Shown here: positions 1-6,760 of the stretch, in pieces
Position numbering within the stretch: the stretch's first letter is position 1
How the letters are laid out: each line of letters begins with the position of its first letter
Source: a virus
Length of the DNA: 26,907 nucleotides
IMG/VR virus record: IMGVR_UViG_3300020457_000078
Location: 1 to 26,907 of that record
Direction: 5' to 3' (one strand)
Program-made: the position numbers and the translations under genes
The notes under the pieces: generated by a model
The model's database searches: none
What the model saw: only the letters and a program-made list of their open reading frames with translations
Told to the model about the DNA's origin: nothing

Positions 1-24
1 TTTTGTTTCTTGAATACCTGCCAT
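1..24 (-). CDS. Start of a gene cut by the window edge
   Basis: Only the first eight codons are present, reading MAGIQETK from an ATG at 24-22. The start is supported by a strong ribosome site AAGGAG at 36-31, six bases upstream, just past the stop of the preceding gene. The product cannot be identified from eight residues. Confidence 0.75.
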
Positions 25-38
25 AATTATCTCCTTAA

Positions 39-530
39 TTAATCGTGTGGGTGATGATGTTCTTCAAATGACCAAACATTACCATCACAATTATGTCTAA
101 TAGTTAATGTCATTTCTTGTTCTCCACACCCTGTCATGGTTGAATTCATTGCAGTACAAGCTGACATCATTGCTGCATCCATTGTTCCTGCCATATCCAT
201 CATTGAATTTGCCCAATGAATACTTTCATCAGCCAAAGCACTTGACATCATATCACCACACATTCCTGACATATTTTCCATTGAGGGCATTGGTGGCATC
301 ATAGGAACTTCCATGTCCTCCGGATCTGCCATTCTAGTAATCATGTCAATCATTCCTGTACATGGTTGACTAGGATCTGCATGAATTAATTGGTCCACCA
401 TATCCATAGCCTCAGGTGGAATTACATTTTTAACCATGTCCTCGACGTGTTCTTTCGCAAGATTAGTTGCAGCATCAGCAACAAGTCCTCCAATAACATT
501 TGTCAACATGGGAACTAACATTGGTAACAT
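39..530 (-). CDS. Methionine-rich small protein, function unknown
   Basis: A longer reading frame opens with GTG at 563, but I choose the ATG at 530-528. It overlaps the stop of the upstream gene as TAATG and has AAGGAA four bases before it. The 163-residue product contains 27 Met (about 17%), mostly in MM, MxM and MxxM spacings in the middle (for example PMMPPMPSMENMSGMCGDMM). It also has five Cys and eight His, with a C-terminal HHHPHD tail. Residues 1-25 are moderately hydrophobic but lack a basic N-terminus, so a signal peptide is not convincing. I do not recognise the family. Met/Cys/His enrichment resembles copper-binding proteins, but amphipathic Met-rich helices in a small virion protein would look similar. 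It sits last before the gene at the window edge. Confidence 0.8.
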   Translation of the reverse strand: MLPMLVPMLTNVIGGLVADAATNLAKEHVEDMVKNVIPPEAMDMVDQLIHADPSQPCTGMIDMITRMADPEDMEVPMMPPMPSMENMSGMCGDMMSSALADESIHWANSMMDMAGTMDAAMMSACTAMNSTMTGCGEQEMTLTIRHNCDGNVWSFEEHHHPHD

Positions 531-1207
531 TAAATTCCTTTCTTGCCATATCTTAAATAACACATGGCTCCAGTTCTTTCGTCTTCTAAAATTATGGGTT
601 CTTTATAATGTTTTAATCCATATTGTCTTATTTCCTCACCGTTTTCAATTTCACCTAAAATTTTACGATAAGGTGCATATTTCTTTTTACCTAATCTAGC
701 TCTCAAAAATGTTGATGTTGGAACTTTAAATACTCTTGCTCCTCTAAATCTTTTACTTGGTCCAGGTGGATTGTTATCTAAACCTGCTTGTCCAGAAGTT
801 ACTGTTCCAGGAGCAGATTCTTTAAGAAATTTATCTATTGGTTCTTTATATTCTTTTAAAAGATCATTACATCTTTGTGAATTTAGAAATTCCATAAAAA
901 GAACCTCTAAAGTATTTTCATTCACATTTTGTTCTTTTAATAAAAATAGTGCTGCGGCAAGACTTCCGATTTTTGATTTACCACCAGGAAGTTTTTCTAA
1001 TAATTTTTTCATATTAAATACTAAAGTATCCATGAGTTTATAGGATTCTTTTTCTTTAGAAGAAAGGGAAGATCTTTTTTTCAAAGTCTTTCCTTTCTCA
1101 TCTATGATTCCTAATTTATATGCTTCAGTATCTTTAAATGGCGTAGTTAATTTTTTTATAAATTGATACGCAAGATAATAATCAACTCCTGTTCCTATTG
1201 CTGACAT
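530..1207 (-). CDS. Conserved T4-like phage protein, function unknown
   Basis: The product has 225 residues with no signal peptide or membrane segment. The N-terminal half is mainly helical and Lys-rich (LTTPFKDTEAYKLGIIDEKG near residues 20-40, then LLEKLPGGKSKIGSLAAALF near 68-88). A Pro/Gly-rich linker around residues 135-150 leads to a compact C-terminal part with GLKHYKEPIILEDERTGAMC and a final LRYGKKG. From memory, proteins with the same 'TEAYKLGIID' and 'EPIIL.DE.TGAM.YLRYG' blocks are common in cyanophage-type myoviruses, without known function; I cannot check this here. The ATG overlaps the stop of the upstream gene (TAATG), so the two are probably translationally coupled. The ribosome site is weak (AAGAAAG). 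It lies among small late genes, so a virion or assembly role is plausible but unproven. Confidence 0.75.
   Translation of the reverse strand: MSAIGTGVDYYLAYQFIKKLTTPFKDTEAYKLGIIDEKGKTLKKRSSLSSKEKESYKLMDTLVFNMKKLLEKLPGGKSKIGSLAAALFLLKEQNVNENTLEVLFMEFLNSQRCNDLLKEYKEPIDKFLKESAPGTVTSGQAGLDNNPPGPSKRFRGARVFKVPTSTFLRARLGKKKYAPYRKILGEIENGEEIRQYGLKHYKEPIILEDERTGAMCYLRYGKKGI
535..540 (-). promoter_or_regulatory. Ribosome site deciding the start of the Met-rich gene
   Basis: AAGGAA read on the minus strand lies four bases upstream of the ATG at 530. Together with the TAATG overlap it favours this start over the GTG at 563, which would lie 34 bases inside the upstream gene. Confidence 0.65.
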
Positions 1208-1599
1208 TAAAACTTTCTTAATTCTTCAATGACTATTGGATCAATAAAAATATCACTGGAATGAATATTTTTTCCATCTATTCCTACAATTGTTTCAGGC
1301 ATCATTGAAAGCTTCAACAAAAATCCTTTTAAAATAGAATGATATTCTTCTTGTATTTTAAAAAACAATATTCTCACTGCATCTTTTACAGGAAAAACAT
1401 TTGTAAAAACTATCAAATGATTTAATATCAATCTTGTTTTCAATTCATTTGTTAATCTATAATGATTAAATAATCTTTTAATATAAGTTATTTTTTTCAT
1501 ATCCTCATGATATTCACTTTCATCATTACATTGAGGATTGTTATAACACTTCATTGAATAAAGATTGATATTACCTTCATGCAAATTATCAAAACGCAT
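1207..1599 (-). CDS. Conserved phage protein, function unknown
   Basis: The frame can open at TTG 1602 or ATG 1599. I prefer the ATG, which gives 130 residues beginning MRFDNLHEGN, although no clear ribosome site precedes it. The protein is helical and basic in the middle, with MKKITYIKRLFNHYRLTNEL around residues 34-54 followed by LKTRLILNHLIVFTNVF and RILFFKIQEEY. I remember this 'IKYIKRL..Y..TGELK.RLILNH' pattern from a small protein widespread in T4-like phages, possibly annotated as a DUF7207-type family, but this is from memory and no function is attached to it. The start of the 225-residue gene overlaps its stop, and its own start lies about four bases after the coiled-coil gene, so all three are probably co-translated. 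Confidence 0.7.
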   Translation of the reverse strand: MRFDNLHEGNINLYSMKCYNNPQCNDESEYHEDMKKITYIKRLFNHYRLTNELKTRLILNHLIVFTNVFPVKDAVRILFFKIQEEYHSILKGFLLKLSMMPETIVGIDGKNIHSSDIFIDPIVIEELRKF

Positions 1600-1602
1600 C
1601 AA

Positions 1603-1821
1603 TTAAGATGAATTGGCAGTTTTTTCATTTTCTTCTTCAGATTCTTCTGATAAAAGTAAATCCAAAACATTCAATGCACCATTTACCATATGTATTTGCT
1701 TTTCTGTTGTAGTAATTTCATTTTGTAAATTTTGAAATTTTTCAGAAAGCAATTGACTAGTTTTATTTAACTCTTCTTTTCTAGCCACCATTTCTTGCAT
1801 AGAAACACTTTTCTTTGCCAT
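1603..1821 (-). CDS. Small coiled-coil protein, function unknown
   Basis: The 72-residue product begins MAKKSVSMQEMVARKEELNK and is almost entirely predicted helix with heptad-like hydrophobic spacing from about residue 10 to 58. It ends in an acidic tail (SEESEEENEK). The ATG at 1821 has GGAGATA seven bases upstream. There is no signal peptide or membrane segment. I cannot assign a family. A small coiled coil in a late operon could be an assembly chaperone or a structural linker, but nothing in the sequence decides this. Confidence 0.7.
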   Translation of the reverse strand: MAKKSVSMQEMVARKEELNKTSQLLSEKFQNLQNEITTTEKQIHMVNGALNVLDLLLSEESEEENEKTANSS

Positions 1822-1853
1822 AATATATCTCCATAATAAAAATTAAAAAACAA

Positions 1854-2171
1854 TTAAGTTGCAGGTGCAGTTGTTCCAGTAGTTACCGTTACCCATGTAG
1901 GATTTGCACCACCGTTAGCTACATCCGCATTATAACATGCCAATGTGGGTCCACCATTGTTATTAGTGATCCATGCTAATTGACCATCTACCATATTTGT
2001 TTTTGCAGTCATCTGTGCAACAGTCATAGCTGGAACAATTTCTGGTAAATTTTGAATTGTTATTTTTTTATTTTGTGGACTAGATTCCCCTGGCCCATCT
2101 ACTATCATAAGAATATCAGTTGAATCTGCGTCAGTAGCTTGACTCAAATCTGTTATTTTTTTATCTGCCAT
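1854..2171 (-). CDS. Small fibre-related structural protein (probable)
   Basis: The 105-residue product opens with KKITDLSQATDADSTDILMI followed by VDG and later NKKITIQNL. This layout is typical of N-termini of phage tail-fibre and tail-associated proteins. The second half (QMTAKTNMVDGQLAWITNNN, then GANPTWVTVTTGT) resembles short beta-structured 'label' modules found near the ends of marine phage fibres. At 105 residues it has only the attachment-like part and no long shaft or receptor domain. The ATG at 2171 has AGGAG nine bases upstream and is preceded by a late-promoter-like octamer at 2217-2210. A small virion protein is the best guess, whether a fibre adaptor or a decoration protein. 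Confidence 0.6.
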   Translation of the reverse strand: MADKKITDLSQATDADSTDILMIVDGPGESSPQNKKITIQNLPEIVPAMTVAQMTAKTNMVDGQLAWITNNNGGPTLACYNADVANGGANPTWVTVTTGTTAPAT

Positions 2172-2209
2172 TGTTAATTCTCCTAAAAATTCAATGTTTG
2201 TTAAAGTAC

Positions 2210-2217
2210 TATTTATC
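2210..2217 (-). promoter_or_regulatory. Putative T4-type late promoter (GATAAATA)
   Basis: On the minus strand GATAAATA begins directly at the last base of the stop codon of the upstream 232-residue gene. It matches the NATAAATA form of the T4/cyanophage late promoter (T4 consensus TATAAATA). It lies 38 bases before the ATG at 2171, leaving room for a leader that contains the AGGAG site at 2184-2180. The match is short and the genome AT-rich, so chance is possible. The intergenic position supports it. Confidence 0.45.
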
Positions 2218-2915
2218 TAAAATCTTAATTGTATCATAGTTCCCATGCTAGGGCTTGACTGCGACCAATCATACAATTTCGTTCCATGTGCACCGGCTAC
2301 AGCTCCCATACTACCTGCTGCTGCAATTGGCATATTGGAATATTGAGCTCCACTTACTGGGCCTCCATATAATGACATCATCGCTTCATTCATCATACCA
2401 TCCCATTGATAGTTAGCTTCCCATTGTACTGAGCCGTCAAGATCAAATCCATCAGAAGTTCCTGGTCCTACATTCACATTTGAACCGGTATAAATTCTTA
2501 ATCCATTGGTAGTCTGTATTGGTCCGCCACTCTTATAGGCTGACCAATCTGCATCTGCTGAAGCTTCGTCTGGATAGCTCATATAAAGTGTGACTACACC
2601 ATAGCCGCCCATTCCTGCTGCGTACGCAACTATTTGACTGTGTAGAGTTACGGCGTATCTTGTACCAGGTTCTGGCATTCCTAAACCTGAATCATCAGAT
2701 GCGCCAACATCAGTTGTAAGGTTCACGGTTACTAATGTTTCTCTTTGAGCATCAGGATTACCATTTCCACCAGCTGGAACTGTCCAACCTTGGTGCATAA
2801 TCTTTGTTGATGCTGTAGTTTCTGTTGTGTCAGCACCTAAACAATCAGCCTTTTCCGTTGTTGTCAACCATTTTGGTTTATCTGATGTTTGGTCTGTTGC
2901 TCCCCATAAAGCCAT
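2217..2915 (-). CDS. Virion structural protein (probable)
   Basis: The 232-residue product begins MALWGATDQTSDKPKWLTTT, and a GWTVPAGGNGNPDAQRETLV segment follows near residues 43-62. The rest is Gly/Ser/Thr-rich and beta-like, with little charge and no catalytic motif. From memory, short virion proteins starting 'MALWG.TD...KPKWL' and containing a 'GW......R..E.LV' segment occur in cyanophage-type myoviruses; this gives the call, at moderate confidence. The C-terminal half (YNMPIAAAGS-like Gly/Ala stretches, YDWSQSSPSM) is Met- and Tyr-rich. The ATG at 2915 has a strong AAGGAGA site that overlaps the stop of the upstream 56-residue gene. A late-promoter-like octamer begins at its own stop codon. 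Confidence 0.6.
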   Translation of the reverse strand: MALWGATDQTSDKPKWLTTTEKADCLGADTTETTASTKIMHQGWTVPAGGNGNPDAQRETLVTVNLTTDVGASDDSGLGMPEPGTRYAVTLHSQIVAYAAGMGGYGVVTLYMSYPDEASADADWSAYKSGGPIQTTNGLRIYTGSNVNVGPGTSDGFDLDGSVQWEANYQWDGMMNEAMMSLYGGPVSGAQYSNMPIAAAGSMGAVAGAHGTKLYDWSQSSPSMGTMIQLRF

Positions 2916-2925
2916 TTTTTTCTCC

Positions 2926-3096
2926 TTAAAAATTTTTACTTAAAAATTTATTATAATGATCTAAAGATTTAAAACCCAATTCTTTCCATTTACCATCATC
3001 TGTCACTTTTTCAGATGACTTAGAAACTTTTTCTTTCTCTACAGTTTCAACTACAACTTCAGGTTTTGCTTTAGATTTTTTGCTTTTTTTAGCCAT
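2926..3096 (-). CDS. 56-residue Lys-rich protein, function unknown
   Basis: A small frame reads MAKKSKKSKAKPEVVVETVE and ends LGFKSLDHYNKFLSKNF before TAA at 2928-2926. The ATG at 3096-3094 has a strong AAAGGAG site at 3110-3104. The stop codon overlaps the AAGGAGA site of the next gene, which suggests translational coupling. The N-terminal 12 residues are nearly half Lys, a middle part is Val/Glu/Lys-rich, and the C-terminus (KWKELGFKSLDHYNKFLSK) looks like a short amphipathic helix with aromatic residues. I recognise no family. It fills the gap between the 410- and 232-residue genes exactly, which argues that it is real. Confidence 0.7.
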   Translation of the reverse strand: MAKKSKKSKAKPEVVVETVEKEKVSKSSEKVTDDGKWKELGFKSLDHYNKFLSKNF

Positions 3097-3112
3097 TTTC
3101 AAACTCCTTTAA

Positions 3113-4345
3113 TTATTCAGCTACAATTTTGTAACCCATCTCCTCATATTTAGGTATTTTGTCGCGCATCACAAATACAAACTCTTCCAATCCATATGTA
3201 TCACCTGTAACTGGTGTATCTAAAAACATTAAAACATTTTTACCTTTTCTAACCATTGCTGAAAGTTGTTGATATCTTTCATCTTCCATATCAGACCAAG
3301 ATTTACCTCTCATTTTTGTTGGATCTGTACTATCAACTTTATCTTTTAATGTTTTTAAAATTTCCAAAGGAGACATAGAACTTTGTGTTATGTTGGTGTA
3401 TGAAGTATTAAAATCTTCATTGTGTATCAATCCCTTTTTTTCATGAACCATATTTTTAAATCTTTGTGCAGATTCACTCTTTGGTCTACCATGTTTATTA
3501 TGTTGAGCCCAAGCTATTGCATATGCCGCATCTTTACCAACTTTACCTTTTAAACTTTTAACTTGATCTTCTCTACCAGGTGGAGCTTTTTCTTTTAATC
3601 CTGTTTTCTTATTATAATCTTCTAAATCATCCTCTGGATTATTGGGAATATTTTTAAGTATTTCCTTGTCAATATCCTTCAATTGATGAATAAGATGATT
3701 TCTTTTTTTCTTTAAATCTTTTAAAGAAGAATTTGTTTTTTTAAATTCAATACTTTCCATTTTTGGATTTATTGTAACTTTTTCTTTTTTCTTTGAAAGT
3801 TTCATGTTCGGTTCTTTTTTAACTTCTTCATCTTCATCACCGATTTCATAGTCCAAATCTTCTCCATCCCCTTGTTGACCTTGCATTTCTTGTGGTGGCA
3901 TTTCTTCTTGTGAAGACATTTCTTCTTCATCATCATGCATACCATGTGATTTCATTGCTGAACGTAAACCATCCTGATGCTGATCCCTTTCATCATCTGG
4001 AAGTGAATCAAATACCGCTTTTGTTATGTGACCTTTTTCATGTTTTGCATCAGAAGTATTTTCTTCAGGTTCAGCTTGATCAGACTTATCTTGAACATCT
4101 AATCTTCTTTTAACTTCTGCCTTTACTTGTGGACCCATACTAGTACCCTCAACCCAATCTTCATAACTAATTCCTTGAGAAATTCTTTTTAAAGCATCTA
4201 TTACAGATGTTTCAAATTTTTCATCTTTTTTTGTTTTTTCTTCTTCATCTATATAAACTTTTTGAAGAATTGGTGATAGTCCTGACCAAGTATTTCCTCT
4301 TAAAAGAGATGGTCTATCATTTTTATTTTGTAAATTTGTTTTCAT
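3113..4345 (-). CDS. Acidic/basic segmented phage protein, function unknown
   Basis: The 410-residue product starts MKTNLQNKNDRPSLLRGNTW. Residues about 40-90 are helical. A strongly acidic Gln/Met/Asp/Glu-rich stretch follows at about 130-180 (EEEMSSQEEMPPQEMQGQQG), then a Lys-rich helical part to about 235. Next comes the block APPGREDQVKSLKGKVGKDA, then AYAIAWAQHNKHGRPK at about 254-290. From memory this APPGRE..VK.LK...AYAIAWAQ block recurs in proteins of marine T4-like phages, without known function. The C-terminal 80 residues look like a small folded domain. There is no signal peptide, and no clear (I/L)-x-E-A leader like those of its neighbours. The start lies one base after the upstream stop, with AGGATGGGG before it. 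A scaffold/core-like or packaged role is conceivable because of the highly charged segments, but this is inference. Confidence 0.7.
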   Translation of the reverse strand: MKTNLQNKNDRPSLLRGNTWSGLSPILQKVYIDEEEKTKKDEKFETSVIDALKRISQGISYEDWVEGTSMGPQVKAEVKRRLDVQDKSDQAEPEENTSDAKHEKGHITKAVFDSLPDDERDQHQDGLRSAMKSHGMHDDEEEMSSQEEMPPQEMQGQQGDGEDLDYEIGDEDEEVKKEPNMKLSKKKEKVTINPKMESIEFKKTNSSLKDLKKKRNHLIHQLKDIDKEILKNIPNNPEDDLEDYNKKTGLKEKAPPGREDQVKSLKGKVGKDAAYAIAWAQHNKHGRPKSESAQRFKNMVHEKKGLIHNEDFNTSYTNITQSSMSPLEILKTLKDKVDSTDPTKMRGKSWSDMEDERYQQLSAMVRKGKNVLMFLDTPVTGDTYGLEEFVFVMRDKIPKYEEMGYKIVAE

Positions 4346-4346
4346 A

Positions 4347-5687
4347 CTACTGCCCCATCCTAATTGATGAATATTTTTGTGCGGATTTTAGATTTTTATT
4401 TGCATGATCAACTCTTGCGCCACCAACTGCTATTTTACGTTGTGTTATTAAATCTCTATATTTTTTAGCATATTCTTTTTTAACTTTTGCTACTGGACCT
4501 TCTTCTTGCGCAAGTTCAACTGTACCATAACCATCCGCCTCACCAGTTACTTCTCTTTGCATTTTATACTTATATGTAGCATATAAAAGTTTTTCAGAAT
4601 TTTGCCCAGGAGTAGCATTCGCATATCTTTGAACCATTTTTGGTGTTCCCCATTCAACAGGACCTTCCATCTGACCAGGGTGTGGACCCCAAGTAATAGA
4701 CTCTAAAATATGATATAAATATGACCTTTGAAAAAGATCTCCCTTTGATGCACCAAAATCATTTTCAATTCCTTCAAAAAGTTTATCTATTTTTTTAACA
4801 GAAGATTCAATATCTCTTTCTAATCCAGAATGACCATTTTCAAAAAGTAACATATTATTAATTAGTTTATCAGTCTCTTTCATTGCTTCAATTACAGAAA
4901 CATTATGTTTTGTTTTAGTAAGTGATATACTTTGAAGTTCTGAAAATGTTTCTTCAACAATTGGCATGTATGAAAAATTTTCTGTTTCATAATTTAAGTA
5001 TTCAATTTCACATTCTTTTTCTGGTTTAGTTATAGTAAGTTTTTCAGGTCTTGTCGGCCATTCTTTTTCAAAAACTGCTTCTTTTAAATTCAATCCTTTT
5101 CTTACAGACCTCAACATATTATGAATTGTTTTTTCAGACATACTAGAAGGAACACCTTTTTTAAATGAATCCATATCATTTTCTGCCGCAGCTTTTCTCA
5201 TTTTAGATGCGGACATTCCTGTTACACCTTCTGCGTCTGGATCTCTGTCACCAGCACTAACAATTTTTATATTATCATAATCATAATACCCATGTTTAGC
5301 TTTTTTGCCATTATATTGTTCTAATAATTTTTTAAAATCCGCAACTCTGTCACTACCTACAACCATAACCAACTGATCATAATTATTATTTAGCTTTACT
5401 GCAACATCTATAGCTGATCTTACGGAAGAATCGTCTTTAATTGCATTTTTAAAATTAGGAAACATTTCTTTCATAAAATCCATTTTTTGTTTATTAGATA
5501 AAGGATTCTTTTTTGGATCTTGTGATTGACTTCCATAAACGTGTAAGTCTGCTCTAAACCTTTTGGATATATTTCCCGCTGATTCTAACAATTTACCATG
5601 GCCAATAGTTGGTGGATTAAATCTACCAAAAACAATAACCGCAGTTTTATCTTTTGCTTCTTTTAAAAAACTAGTATATGTTTTCAT
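4347..5687 (-). CDS. HIGH-type nucleotidyltransferase with capsid-targeting-like leader
   Basis: The 446-residue product has three parts. Residues 1-11 are MKTYTSFLKEA, matching at seven positions the leader of T4 internal proteins as I remember it (MKTYQEFIAEA), with a gp21-type cleavage pattern LKE|A. Residues 14-195 form a cytidylyl/adenylyltransferase fold: AVIVFGRFNPPTIGH at 16-30 with the (H/T)xGH motif as TIGH, NPLSNKQKMDFM at 61-72, VVGSDRV at 109-115, and GMSASKMRKA at 157-166 in the place of the ISxTxxR motif. Residues 200-446 match no family I know; they begin with another LKEA and contain WGPHPGQMEGPVEWGTPKMV. Relatives of the enzyme domain make nucleotide-activated products or NAD precursors, but the substrate cannot be read here. 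The start overlaps the upstream stop as ATGA and has only a weak A-rich ribosome site. A slippery heptamer lies just before it. Confidence 0.8.
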   Translation of the reverse strand: MKTYTSFLKEAKDKTAVIVFGRFNPPTIGHGKLLESAGNISKRFRADLHVYGSQSQDPKKNPLSNKQKMDFMKEMFPNFKNAIKDDSSVRSAIDVAVKLNNNYDQLVMVVGSDRVADFKKLLEQYNGKKAKHGYYDYDNIKIVSAGDRDPDAEGVTGMSASKMRKAAAENDMDSFKKGVPSSMSEKTIHNMLRSVRKGLNLKEAVFEKEWPTRPEKLTITKPEKECEIEYLNYETENFSYMPIVEETFSELQSISLTKTKHNVSVIEAMKETDKLINNMLLFENGHSGLERDIESSVKKIDKLFEGIENDFGASKGDLFQRSYLYHILESITWGPHPGQMEGPVEWGTPKMVQRYANATPGQNSEKLLYATYKYKMQREVTGEADGYGTVELAQEEGPVAKVKKEYAKKYRDLITQRKIAVGGARVDHANKNLKSAQKYSSIRMGQ

Positions 5688-6760
5688 TTTTTCTTTTTTG
5701 CTTTCTTTATATCACGGAGTTTTTTTCTATAATCCATAACTTTTCTGGCTCTTTCATCTTCTTGATCTTCATCACGAGTGGAATGTGTTTTTCCTCTCCA
5801 TTTCATTGCATTATAAGCATCACCTTCAGGTTGTTTTTCGATTTTACCACCACCTTTTTTAAATTTATGTACAGCCCATGTTTTCTTTAATCTTTCTAAA
5901 TTAGTTTCCTCACAAGGATCATCTTTTGCTTCATCAGTTGGACCATATCCCTTTGGTGTAACATCAGTAATTTTAAAACCCAACTTAGCTTCTTTTTTCT
6001 TTCTTACATTATCTATATGTTTAAAAATTTTATCCAAATGAGCTTTCTTTTCTGCGTCAGTTCTTGGGCCTCTATTTTCTTCATCAATAATTTTTTCTTT
6101 TTTATTTTTAACCACTCTAGAAATATACATTGACTCATATTTATCTACATCTTCAACAGTGACTTCTTCACCCATTGTTTTCAGAAGGTAATCTCTTGGA
6201 TCTGTATCTAAAGTTTTGATGAACTTTAATGCACCTTTTTTGTTACCTTTCTTCAACATGGAAGCAGTTTTCATCATATCTTTTTTGTCAATACCTCCAT
6301 GTTTTATTGCATAAGTTTCAATATCATCTGCTGCCATTTTCATTTGTAGAACTGGACTTTCATCAAGTTCAACTTCTTCTTTATTAAGAGTTTTCTTTAT
6401 AGAATAGTCAGCAAATTTTTGTGCTTGTCTTGCTTTCTTCTTAGCTTTTTCAGGATCAGAAACAGACATTTCACCTCTACTTTTTTTCTCAGCTTTATCC
6501 ATTGCACGATATGCCATATCACCAGACATTTCTTCTACATCATCTTCTGGTGGAGTTCTATCAGGTATAATGTCTTTATCAGTAATTCCGTCAACAAAAT
6601 CAACTTTTCTAACACCATCTTGCTCAAATAGTCTCATCAGTTCATCTTTATCATTTTCAGAAACAGATGATTCATTTAACCATTCAGTAAACTTAACAAA
6701 ATCCATATCTAAATTTTTTGCATGATCTACAATTTTTTGTAAATCAATATTAATTCTCAT
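5684..6760 (-). CDS. Lys/Asp/Glu-rich phage protein, function unknown
   Basis: The 358-residue product is very rich in Lys, Asp and Glu and has no signal peptide or membrane segment. Residues 1-45 look like a small helical domain (FVKFTEWLNESSVSENDKDE), with a possible but weak LNE|S protease-type site at about 28-31. Residues 70-125 are charged and probably extended. Residues 130-200 form a helical block with LQMKMAADDIETYAIKHGGI, KKGNKKGALKFIKTLDTDPR and DYLLKTMGEE. From memory, 'LDTDPRDYL' blocks occur in other T4-like phage proteins of unknown function. The C-terminus ends in a Lys-rich tail. The start overlaps the upstream stop as TGATG and has AGGAGA eight bases before it. Its stop overlaps the next start as ATGA. 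It lies between proteins with packaging-type leaders, so a packaged or core role is possible. Confidence 0.7.
   Translation of the reverse strand: MRINIDLQKIVDHAKNLDMDFVKFTEWLNESSVSENDKDELMRLFEQDGVRKVDFVDGITDKDIIPDRTPPEDDVEEMSGDMAYRAMDKAEKKSRGEMSVSDPEKAKKKARQAQKFADYSIKKTLNKEEVELDESPVLQMKMAADDIETYAIKHGGIDKKDMMKTASMLKKGNKKGALKFIKTLDTDPRDYLLKTMGEEVTVEDVDKYESMYISRVVKNKKEKIIDEENRGPRTDAEKKAHLDKIFKHIDNVRKKKEAKLGFKITDVTPKGYGPTDEAKDDPCEETNLERLKKTWAVHKFKKGGGKIEKQPEGDAYNAMKWRGKTHSTRDEDQEDERARKVMDYRKKLRDIKKAKKKK
5693..5699 (-). other. A AAA AAG slippery heptamer at a gene junction
   Basis: Near the 3' end of the 358-residue gene the codons GCA AAA AAG AAA AAA TGA contain A AAA AAG in the correct phase. 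This is the heptamer used in Escherichia coli dnaX. A -1 slip would continue as GAA AAA ATG AAA, in frame with the downstream nucleotidyltransferase gene, giving a fusion of about 800 residues. No strong upstream Shine-Dalgarno stimulator or downstream hairpin is visible. Such strings are common in Lys-rich, AT-rich genes, so the site is only a candidate. Confidence 0.25.

Noticed and set aside
39-563. GTG start at 563 for the Met-rich protein
   Set aside because: It lies 34 bases inside the upstream gene with no ribosome site, while ATG 530 has AAGGAA and a TAATG overlap.
1573-1599. LHE|G near the N-terminus of the 130-residue protein as a gp21-type site
   Set aside because: The leader is shorter than in the clear cases, lacks the aromatic/hydrophobic pattern, and the start codon itself is uncertain.
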